A stretch of 64,000 bases of DNA from Phallusia mammillata (taxonomy: Eukaryota; Chordata; Ascidiacea; Phlebobranchia; Ascidiidae). Position numbers and translations under genes: made by a program. Position 1 is the first letter of the stretch. Each line of letters opens with the position of its first letter. Under the pieces are notes generated by a model, which worked only from the letters and a program-made list of their open reading frames with translations, ran no database searches and was not told where the DNA came from. Location of the stretch: positions 78,757 through 142,756 of the forward strand of contig QLIY01000156.1 of assembly GCA_003260075.1 (NCBI GenBank), written 5' to 3'. Positions 12,311 through 22,700 of the stretch are shown here, piece by piece.

Positions 12311-13410
12311 TTAAGCATTAACGCATGTTGGGCGATGTCCTGCCTTGTCCCGGTAGAGTGGCGTGTTGCTTGGAAGATTGCAAACCAAATAGGGACGAAC
12401 CACCTTGTTGCAGGTGTTGCACGTTTGCTTGATGTAAACCTATTCAAACGACCATGACAACAAGGTAACATTAGGTTTCTTCACATAGTCTAACACTGTG
12501 TCGAGGTTTCTGTTATACAGTGCTGTTAGATACAAGACAGTAAATAACAAAGCACAGTGCGCGTTCACAATTTTATTATTTCCTACCTTGCAAGTCGCAC
12601 GAACACACCACAAGTTTCTGCTTGACCATCCGCGCAAACAGCGGCGACAGAAAAACTGTCCATACTTTCGTTCCAGGTCCCGTTCGCGTTTCGGTTCATC
12701 AAGCACAACCACCACAGAGTCATCGTCGCCACTTGAGGTCGCACCGGATTTAGACATCTTTATTAATAAAATAGGTAAAGCAGTATTTTCAATCAGGGTT
12801 CTCATCACTAGTTTGTGTTATAGCCTACCTTTGATGTGTTTTCCTTTTGTTCATCTTTGCCTCCGCCCGGATCACTTGGGTTTTCCGCCGGACTGCTGTT
12901 GCCTCGACCTTCGTCATTCCGCTGTGTAACAGGATGTAAATATCAGTCAAATCGGTATTTACCCTTTTCGTCTCTCATTACCTTTTCATTTGTGGAATCA
13001 TTAGACTGGACCTGGTTTCTTTTTTGATTTTCAACTTGTGCTGCAAAAAAGTTAGTAACGTGGCAACACAAGAGCATCCCCCCCCCCACCTGGTTTCTTT
13101 TTTGATTTTCAACTTGTGCTGCAAAAAAGTTAGTAGCCTAACGTGGCAACACAAGAGCACCCGGCCCAATCACTTTACATCAAAACAAAAGCGGTAAACA
13201 CAGATATAATGTAATAAATTTGGTTAAGCAGTAGGTCTCCTTGCATCAAACGCCAACTTTGATTTTTCATATTGGTGCTAAATGAAAAGATACAAAAGAC
13301 CCTGAAACCCACCACTTAACGGGCGCCGAATGGTTGTATTTCTGGGAATGTGTGGTGGCGCGTCGGCGCGAAGAAACGACCGCGGACTGGGATTGATCCA
13401 CGGTTGTCGC

Positions 13411-13454
<44 letters not shown>

Positions 13455-14469
13455 ACCGCGGACTGGGATTGATCCACGGTTGTCGCTGTTGGAAAAACTG
13501 GAACCGAAAGCAGTAGTACAGAGCAGCATTTTTTTACGCAACATCATTTTCTTGGTACCTGTCCTCCAGGAAAGGGTGGGGGTTGACGCACACCACAATA
13601 AATGGAATTACTGTTGCTTTTCGTGGCATTATATTTCGTCTTTGGCTGAATTCGCACACCAGGGCCAAGAAGACCAGATCGAACGCTCGTATTAATTTCG
13701 GGTCGTGGTTGCGAAACTAGCAAAGTAACAACTATATAATGCTGCGAATAAGTAAATTACGCAAAACAGCAATGATATTTTAAATGACAAATGTTGCAAA
13801 AATATTGCACCTCTAGGTTTGGGTTTTCTCGCAGCGGCAAACTCGAACCGTATGTCTGGTACTTGTATGCCTAACAAATTACAAAATACAAGTCCGTCAC
13901 TAAAGCTTATGTTGGGAAGTTTAGCGCAGAAGTTAGTGAAACAATTACCTAAAAGTTTCAAAAATAAATGAAATTAAATTACAAACATATCGTCCGACCT
14001 TTTTCAGATGTTGATTTCACCTGGACCGCTGCCTCGGATGTGCTCTTGCGACAAAGTTGCAAATCTGGGTTAACTTGCTTCAAAAGTTGCACCAAATGAG
14101 CTCTGCGCAGAGCCTCGACTCGAAGTTCAGGAGTTAGGTTCTATAGATATTTAAATGTATAATTTTCTAATTTCGAAAACATTTTTAAAGCCATATGTTA
14201 TCAAACGTTCGAGTTATGTTCTGGTATTCGATGTATTTACAAAACCCACATTTCTTACCTGCCAGATCAGCGTTGGTGAACGCCCTGGACTAGGCTGATT
14301 GTTTTCGTTTCTTTCATCATTTGAAACTTCGTGTTTTCGAATTGCAGCGCCTGCAAAGTCAGCTGCCAAAAAAGCGGTTTTAATGGCCGACGACTCACCT
14401 GAGCACTATGAACTTACCCTTTAATGGTTTCTCATGTGTTGATAGACGAAAAGCAGCTTTAATGGACAT
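12311..14469 (-). CDS. ZAR1: Zygote arrest (ZAR1/ZAR1L)-like RNA-binding protein, 8 exons, 298 aa
   Basis: Minus-strand exons 14418-14469, 14259-14350, 13999-14140, 13811-13870, 13559-13716, 12829-12921, 12587-12757 and 12311-12439 join in phase into 299 codons including the stop. ATG is at 14469 (MSIKAAFRLSTHEKPL). The N-terminal half has LRRAHLVQLLKQVNPDL followed by EAAVQVKSTSEKGIQV, matching the conserved ZAR1 N-terminal motif region (REVAVQV in human). The C-terminal half is a 3CxxC-type zinc finger: KYGQFFCRRCLRGWSSRNLW, CVRATCKVYIKQTCNTCNK. ZAR1 proteins bind the 3' UTRs of maternal mRNAs in oocytes (family knowledge). Oddity: the frame stops at 12311 after HRPTCVNA, where vertebrate ZAR1 continues with more cysteines (CGRCKG...C). 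Either the finger is shortened or a donor (TGC|gttaat at about 12322) leads to an unseen exon. The intron between exons 5 and 6 contains two poly-C breaks. Confidence 0.8.
13010..13160 (+). repeat. Direct duplication split by C10
   Basis: Copy 1 is 13010-13077 and copy 2 is 13088-13160; both start acctggtttcttttttgatt and end acacaagagca. Ten C (13078-13087) lie between them. The copies differ by a small insertion (agcct). It lies in an intron of the ZAR1-like gene. Confidence 0.9.
13379..13487 (+). repeat. Direct duplication split by C43
   Basis: A 33-bp copy, accgcggactgggattgatc and onward to ttgtcgct, is present at 13379-13411 and again at 13455-13487, separated by 43 C (13412-13454). 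The two copies appear identical. It is in the same ZAR1-like intron. Translation across it gives spurious poly-proline or poly-glycine frames. Confidence 0.9.
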
Positions 14470-14879
14470 AATTAAAACGTATTGTTAAATATAATCTTGT
14501 GGTTTGTTTGTTCATCTGTAAACAAGCAAACATAACTTTGACAACTTTTGCCATTTCAACAACACAATGCCCTACCTCAGATTTTTTTTAACTATGGCAG
14601 TTACGTTACATTCTACTAATACTGACCAAGGTAACTAAAAGTCCCAATTGTTTCGCAACCAACAGACTGCGCAATTGGCCCACAGGCAGTGATTGGAATC
14701 CCAATTTCCGCGTTTACTCTGGAATGCACACATGGCGCGTAAAAAGCCTGGTATCCTGTCTTTAATTTTGTCCACCACGAATCAGTAATTATTATTTTTA
14801 ACTTTGAAACTTCTAATGTAGCCAAATTGGTTTAAAAACGGCCGCTATATTAAATGTGCTGTTTTATATGAATCACTTC

Positions 14880-15013
14880 GATCTTTATAATCGTTCAATT
14901 AGTATTAGATTTTACAATTAGATTATTGTCAAGTAGGCCTATGTACCCCCCCCCCGATCTTTATAATCGTTCAATTAGTATTAGATTTTACAATTAGATT
15001 ATTTTCAAGTATG
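14880..15013 (+). repeat. Direct duplication split by C10
   Basis: The copies begin gatctttataatcgttcaat at about 14880 and again at 14956, with ten C at 14946-14955 between. Copy 1 carries a 6-bp insertion (ggccta) near its end and one substitution relative to copy 2. Confidence 0.9.
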
Positions 15014-15800
15014 TATAACTTATGTTTTCCTTTTGTCACTATCGCAAACATGCACATGTTTTGCAAAAACTGCGCGTTTCAGAGAGGCGTTTGACCTCAT
15101 ATAATAGCGTGACATTCTAAAGATTGTAAAGCTGGCCTTAGAATAGAAATAGTAGCTTTATTATGATAGCGCGGAACACCACGCACTTGAGCAGCACAAA
15201 AACGCACATGAATATTTTATGAACCCTTCCAGTTGGAAAACCACTAAAACTTTCAATAGCTTGTTACTTATCCCAGCACAGAAGTTCATTTCCGATTGGA
15301 TTTTTAAGAAAAAATAGGGACGCGACTATAGACCAAAATCATCAGTTGTTATATAACCGGTAGTTTATTTTTTTTTACATAGACCGTTTTGCAGTTAGTC
15401 AGGCGAAAATTAAATTGCGACTTAGGTTCTTTTCAAGTGGTTTCGTGTCTATGAAAGTGAAATACGTGTAAGCAGACTTGAATGATGTGCTTTGGGCGAG
15501 GGCGGTTCCAACACACCGGTCATGAATAGATGCCCCGTGTCGGCCGAATAACAAACACATAATTGCCTTCAAATTGCGTTGCACCGGAATTCAAATAGCA
15601 CTGTAACTGTAGTCGATATCGAAACGTTAATTTGCTTTAGGCATGGAGGTATTTTAGGTTTAAATCGCTGGTGGCCTTGTTTTTTTTTTATCGAATGAAG
15701 TATGTATTCTTCAACGTCTGATTTAAGTCGAAGATTATCGAAGTCTTCACTTGGAAGGTTACCAAATGATTTGACCTATTCATCAGGTTAGTCTTGTAGG

Positions 15801-15982
15801 CAGTGGTGGGATTCAATTTTTTTGTCAGCTGGTTATATCACAAAAGTCTTATTTTTCAGCCGGTTCTGTTACAAAAAGTCGATTGACAGTAACCAGTAAC
15901 GCTAATCGGTTCGCTGATCTCATAAAATTTCGTGAGACGGTTCTATATAGAACCGGTGCGAACCGACTGAATCTCACCACTG
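15801..15982. mobile_element. hAT-like MITE, 182 bp
   Basis: The left end is CAGTGGTGGGATTCA; the right end read on the other strand is CAGTGGTGAGATTCA (14 of 15 identical). A perfect 8-bp target duplication cttgtagg flanks it at 15793-15800 and 15983-15990. The interior has the palindromic block ggttctatatagaacc. There is no coding capacity. It is a non-autonomous hAT-type element upstream of the NWD2-like gene. Confidence 0.92.
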
Positions 15983-16719
15983 CTTGTAGGTTTTTTTATG
16001 TTGACCTCACACTTATTACTAAGTATTTTTCATTAAAGATATTTTAAACTCTAGAGTCCTTCGCTGTCAGAGCTAATGCTCTTCTGAGCTTATAGTCCCC
16101 CGACAAAGGGGGCGGCGGTAAAACCATAGATTACAAGTTTATTACGTTCGAGCAAGTATGAAAGTTAGAGTTAAATAGTATTTATCGCTACATCGCATGT
16201 GAAATATATAGTGGACGAGGTGATGATGACGTAACTGCACAATTGTATAGATTGTGTACCCGCAAATGACGACTGAGATCGAGTAGTGATACTGTGATGG
16301 TGGCAAAATGAAACATCCATGCAATCACAGTCACTTGGATGCAAAAGTGTGTTGTATCCCAAGCCGATATTATATCACAAATATATCGACACACCGATAT
16401 GTGTTCTTTTCTTTAATCATTAAATTCAAACAAGATTTAATATGGCAATTTAGATTTTATCTGATATTTTTTGTCAGAAAGTGTTCACAATAAAAAATAT
16501 TCGTTGTGTAACTTTTGTAATTCAAAACAGGGGAATACCCCAGTTGAAGAACGCACTATGTGCATCATACCAGAGTGCAAGTAACATGATTTGGTGCAAT
16601 TTCTCTAACTATCGCGCAATAAACATTTCGTAATTTATATGACACCTGCCAAAATCAAAACGTGTGCTCTGAAATTGTTTGAACAGTTTACCATATTTTT
16701 TTATGATTAACCCCTGCAG

Positions 16720-19700
16720 CATCGCTAGCAGCTCCACATCGAAAAAAAAGTTTGTCAAGTGGGGTTTGTTTATCACCATTACATCAGGGAAAACTACAGG
16801 AACTCGGTGCTCCTAAACTTTCATTGGTGAAAATATTTCTTTGCTGCAATCCTGAAGGTGAAAAATAGCAATTTGTTCTGTATTTTAGGTTCAACTTGGT
16901 TTGTATTTTCATTTTAAACAACTATTTTTGATGTTTAGACTCATATCTTGAAAGAAAAGAGCTAAGGGGTGCTGTTGCAGCGAAATTGCGTCAAACATTT
17001 GAAGAAACCTGGGATATAGAATTTAAGGTATATATACCAAATAGGTCTAAACTAAATGTCTTTGCTTAGATGTGGGACTAATACATAATCACCAACAGAT
17101 TATTGATGGGTATGAATCCTATGGAATATTTTCATTATCTCATGAAGACAGACTCAAGGAAATTGCCTTTTGCCATAAAACTTCCTTGTCTGTCTGCTTT
17201 GTGGTGAGTTCATGATTTATTCATTTAATCAGTAAGTGTTTCGACAGATAAATCCTATAAACATGCTTTAAGTGCCAAGTCCCTAATGTGTTGATGTAAA
17301 TATTTAAAAAGATTTTTATGCCACAAGACAATTAAGGTCAATAAATCAGTCATTTAAACTGTATTAATCAATATTCTTTTATAGCTATGTCTAAACCATC
17401 TAAAGATAGCACCAGTAAGTCAAATCCAGCAGGATTTTAATTCTGTCAAGAAAAGTATTTGCTTTTACGTACTGAAGGACTTATGCATTGGTATCTTTTA
17501 TCTTTATTCAACATGAATATGTCTGAACAAATGACAAGGCAAATAAATAAACTTGACTTAAATTAGTATTACTTTTACAGGCTCTTGTTGGCCAAAAATA
17601 TTGGTCATTATCTGCTCCAAAGTGTATACCAGCAAATGTTTTTGAAATCCTTCTGAGATTAGCATACACTGAAAAATTACCGAAATGCAATTTACTTGAA
17701 AAATATTATGAACGCAATGAAAACTCCATTCCTGCAGAATATGTCCTGAAACAACATAAGGTGAAAGGAATCATTTTACAGAAACATACAATATGTATTA
17801 ACTTTATCTATTGTTGTTTATATTCATTGATGTACATATTAACTTTTTGGCCAATTTTACTGTCAGACAAGTGAAACTAATATATGTTCTGTTTGCAGTC
17901 ATTGTCAACAAAGAATGGTCTAAAAAGTGCCTTATTTCAGTTACATGCTTTATTTCGACAAGTAGCAGAATCTGCTCTCTCCAAAAACCTTCTCACAACA
18001 TTACAAGTGGAAAAGTTTTTAATTTCAAGTGAGAACCAAAGTACTTAATTTACTTTATTGAACCAGCTTCGGCTAGCCTTGCATATTAAACATGAACTGA
18101 TTTAAATAAAGTTTCTTAAATAAATGAAATATTTAGTGTTAGGATTAGTTGTGTTTTTCTAAGAACTATTTCAAACATAGAAACTAAATAGTCACATCAT
18201 TGATGTAAAAATATTTTTCCTGGAGATCCTACTTTGATTGTTTTAGTCATTTACAGTTTGGTGAAGATACTTTAAACTGGCCATGTTATATTTAAGGCTT
18301 TCATAAAGAACTTCAACTTGGCTTATTGCATCATCAATCACTTGATACTAAACGATGCATGTGTTATGTGAGAACCATCACAGACATGGAACGTGACATG
18401 AACATAACCAGGGTTCATAAATATGTTGATGTTGCTCTTAAATATGCCAGTTTTCCATCATCTAGTTATGTGTCCACAGAAATGTTGGATCTTGATGCAC
18501 AGCAAAAAATAAACTCAATCAGAGAAGTAAATTTTAGATGTAAAATTGAAACTTTTTGTTACATTTTACACTTACTGCCTTAACTTGTGGTTATTTCTGT
18601 AAATGAACTGCATATCTAGATCAAGCACATATTAAATTGTATCTTTCTATGTTCTAGATTCTAAAATAACTTTGGTTCTGCCTCATAAGAATTTGTCCTT
18701 TGGGCAGAAATTTGGAAGTTTTACTCACAACATTTGTTTACAGAAAGAAATTCCCCATGTGGTTTCTGACACTAAAGGCCAACTCAGAGTTTATACATGT
18801 TCAGTAAAATGGCTTCCTCAAGTTGGTTTACATAAAGAAACTCACAAAATGTACCTCGAGGATTTCTGTCATCAATTTTGTTCCACTGTCACCAAAATGG
18901 CTTCACAAAACGTTGATGCCATAAGGTATGTTGCACATCAACTAGAACTAGAAGTTACTTAGTTACCTCTGGATTTCCAAAATGTTCATTTACAGGAAAG
19001 AATGTGCTTCTGGTGAAGCCATGTCTCACTGTTTACTTGCAAAACAAATTTCTCATAACTATGTTGATATACATCCAAATATCAGAGACCAACTGATTGA
19101 ATACATTTGTGGAATGTCCAGGTTGCCTCTGCTACTTCATGGAAAAAGTGGAACAGGAAAAACCTACCTATTGTCCACAATTGCTAATGATGTAGTACCT
19201 GTTTTGCAAATGATTTTATAATTAGTTAAACAAAACCCAATTTTTAGGTACATCATTTAATTCCTAATGCAGCAAATGCGATTTCCATCATAAGGTTTGT
19301 TGGAAAGACTGTTGCCAGTTCATGGGCTGCATTGCTTCTTGATAGCATATGTGGTCATTTAGAAAAGTGTTTTGTGGGAAATATAGAACCTCCTGGAATT
19401 TGGTGCACAGGTATAATAATTAACTCACTAATAATAACAATATATTTGAATTCTACCATTACTGTGTAGTAGATATAATCTAAACCTTTAAAATTCAGTA
19501 GATTATGAACTGATACAAACAAGGAGGCTTAATTTTAGAAATTCCACAACTTCGGACAAGGCTGAAGGGTCTGTTGCAAAAAGCTTCAATATCACATCCA
19601 ATCCTGATTCTAATTGATGGGTTAAATGATCTAAATGACCTGCATAAGTTTGAGTCATTATCTGACTGGTTGCCATGCAATTTACCCAACAATGTCAAAG

Positions 19701-22700
19701 TTATCTTGTCAATGAACTCAGACCACAATCTATTTCAAAAGTTTCATACTAAAGCAAGGTACATGTCACCAGTATATTATTACCGTAATATTTCTTTTGG
19801 AAATTGTTTACTTTAAAATACTATAAAACACAGTAAAGGAAATGGATCATAGTATGCCAGGCCTATTAAAGGCGTGTACCGAATCAGCTAGTCTTCCAAG
19901 CATTTCCATGTGGCAAGGCACAGGCTAGAAAAATCTAGCAATGGAAAAACAAATACAACTGGGAAAAAAGTGTGTTCCTTTTAAAGGATTGGAGCTAATA
20001 GAAAATGTGTTTTTTTAGGGAAAATGGATTTTCCACAGCAATGACAAGACCACTCAATCACAAAGAGTATGTTGGTTTCATTCGAACACAACTTAAAAAC
20101 ATGGGTCGTCAAATAACATCTGGACAATATGTGTATGCCATGCAAGCAACATCAACTGGTTGGTTTGCAATAAACCTTAACTTCATAAAACTGTATTTCA
20201 TGTGTTTTGTCACCTACAGATATTAAGGATCAATACACAGCTGGACTTGCTACCTCTGTACTGGCACATGCAAAAAAGTAACTATTGAATTCTTTTGTAA
20301 CAATTGAAAATGATTTTCTATTTAACATGGAATTTTGCAGTTGGAACTCTTTCGATGATGTCAAAGCCAATGACGTTGGGCAAGGAGAAGCGGATGTTAT
20401 CACAAAACTGATACTTCGGTTGAAACAGAAATATGGAAAACATATTGTCCACTTTGCAGCTGTTTTCATCTCTGTTGCTATTTATGGAATCACAGAGCAG
20501 GATTTACATGATCTTCTCATCAGCACAAACCAAGTTGAAACAGAAATGTTACATTTTCTGCAGAAAAATGAATTTCTTGAAAAGGAAAATGAGAAGGATG
20601 TCATAAGAAATGCTGTTAATAATTGTTTAGTGTTGTTGCTAAATGAGCTGTCTGATTTGTTGCACACAAAGTACATTGCTGGATGTCAAGTTTATTGCTG
20701 GTGTAGTAACAGTATTAAAAGTGCAATTCTATCAATGTTTTCTGAATCTGAATTGGTAAATGCAAAAAAATGTATTGTCAATCACCACATAATGTTTATG
20801 GAAAGAAAATCCAACACACCAACCAAAGAGCCACTGAAGTCTGTGTATGTCTGCATGGAACTGTCAACAACTTGTGAAACAACTGAAATACAGGATTGCA
20901 TTGCAGAAATAGTCCCGTTAAGTTTTTCATGGCTTCATACCATCCTTCATTCCTTTGGAGTTGTGCAACTACTTTGTCTGTTAGAGCAATTTTACAGACA
21001 AAGCAAAGACAGAGCAATTCTGGTTGTCGAGCGAGCAATACGCTTGGCTCTGCCAGTGCTGCATAGATCCATTCATGCCTTTTCAGGAGAAATGTTCAGT
21101 CGATTGTCATATTTTGCTTCTTCATATCCCTGTTTGGAAAAACTCACCAAAGACTGTGTGGCGCATCAATCAAATATGATGCTTCTGATTCCAGCTGGTA
21201 TTCATGCTCAGTCCCCCGGTGCCCCACTTCGTGTGTCCATAAGTGAACATCAACCAATAGCCAAAAGTGTTATTGTTTATCAAAAGGGATCAACTATGTG
21301 CTTAATATACTGTTGTGCTGCAAGTTTGAAAATTTATGATATGCACACCGGTGATGTTATCCGAGAGGTGCTTTTCAAGGATGACATAGAATGGATTCAA
21401 GTATCATCCAACTTAGAGGTATCACTGTTATTTATGTTTGTTATACTGTATTTGCAGCTTTTCTTAAACTTTATCCAATTATCACTTTTTTAGCTTGTTA
21501 TCATCTTTCTTCCATTTCATCAAAATCTTTTTATCCTGGATGAAACAACATGTAGCTGCAATCATAAACTGTCCCTTTCAGGCTGTTTTAGCACAGGTAC
21601 AAATGTTGATGCAAGTAGGTTTGAGAATTTGTTTTGTAATGAGTACTTGAATTAGGAAGCAAACAAGTTCCTTCACGGTCAATTGACGCTTGTTCCATTG
21701 CTAATCTAGCTGCAGTGTGGGCAAGGGATTATAGCTACACAATCATTCTTGTGAACATAAATACAGGCAATATTTTATGTTCTGTGTTGTGTATTGAAAA
21801 GGTATTGTTTCCTGTTTCTCGTTACTATCAACATACACTTCAGACAAATGTCATACATTTTCAGGTGCATGAATGTAGAATGACTAACAATGAGGAAACA
21901 CTTATTGCATTGTCATTGCCACAGAGCATTTGGTTGTATGACACCAGGACAGGTGACAATATAACATGTCTGCAGCCCACTTCCCTTCCTGGTATAAAAA
22001 GTTTTTCTTTTCATGTACAAAAAAAATAGTTTTTATTATCATAGGTGACTCCATTCTACATGTATTTGAAAGCAGATTCAACTACCTATTGACAGTTCAT
22101 GGTAGTGGAATTGTCAATATTTGGAAACCCAAAACTGACACACAGCAATATGCCCATGCCTTGGAACTTGACTCTAGGTATGAACTGCTTAGCATTGCTT
22201 GTGTGTTTATAATAATTTTAATGTTTAAATTTTCAAGGTCAACTGTTCATGGGAATTCTGTTGTAAATGCTTCCATATCACCAAGCAGAGAGAAATTATT
22301 GGTTGTCAAACCATATGAAGTTGATGTTTGGGGTCTCACAGACTGGAAAGTTCATTGTGAAATCATATCAGAGCGGGAAGAGTTTTGCTGTGCAGAATTT
22401 TCCAACCAGGAAGAATTCATATTTTTAACATATTGGGGTGACCCTGCACTACATATTTGGAAAATCGAAAAGTACATAAATTATATTTTTTCATGGCAAA
22501 TACTGTAAACACACTTGTATGTATAGGAACAAATCAATTTAGAGATGCAGTAGCTTGACTATTTTCTGTGTTGTTTGTTTAAAATGTTTTTTTGCATGTT
22601 TAATTTTTGTAAGATGGTGTTTGAATATTAGCATTTTGTTTTTAGATCCACTTGTGTTGCCATTTTTTATGGCCATTCATTTGACATTTCTGGCATTTGC

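Larger units (their letters stand above)
14470..16719. other. Head-to-head intergenic region between ZAR1-like and NWD2-like genes
   Basis: This should contain the promoter of the ZAR1-like gene (start at 14469, minus) and the promoter plus first exon(s) of the NWD2-like gene (plus). It holds a C10-split duplication (14880-15013) and a hAT-like MITE (15801-15982). The antisense frame at 14616-14825 and frames at 15399-15584 and 16142-16493 match no family I recognise. A short hairpin, ccccc-gacaaa-ggggg, lies near 16097-16112. Confidence 0.5.

Noticed and set aside
12498-12929. 143-aa plus-strand frame
   Set aside because: Antisense of ZAR1-like exons 12587-12757 and 12829-12921; the sense strand has family motifs and consistent splice phases.
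13278-13695. Frames with poly-proline (+) and poly-glycine (-) at the C43 run
   Set aside because: Produced by the C43 run. Part of the minus-strand sequence at 13559-13716 is a real ZAR1-like exon, but in a different frame from the poly-glycine frame.
14616-14825. 69-aa minus-strand frame
   Set aside because: No recognisable motif, not flanked by splice sites compatible with the ZAR1-like gene, and lies upstream of its ATG.
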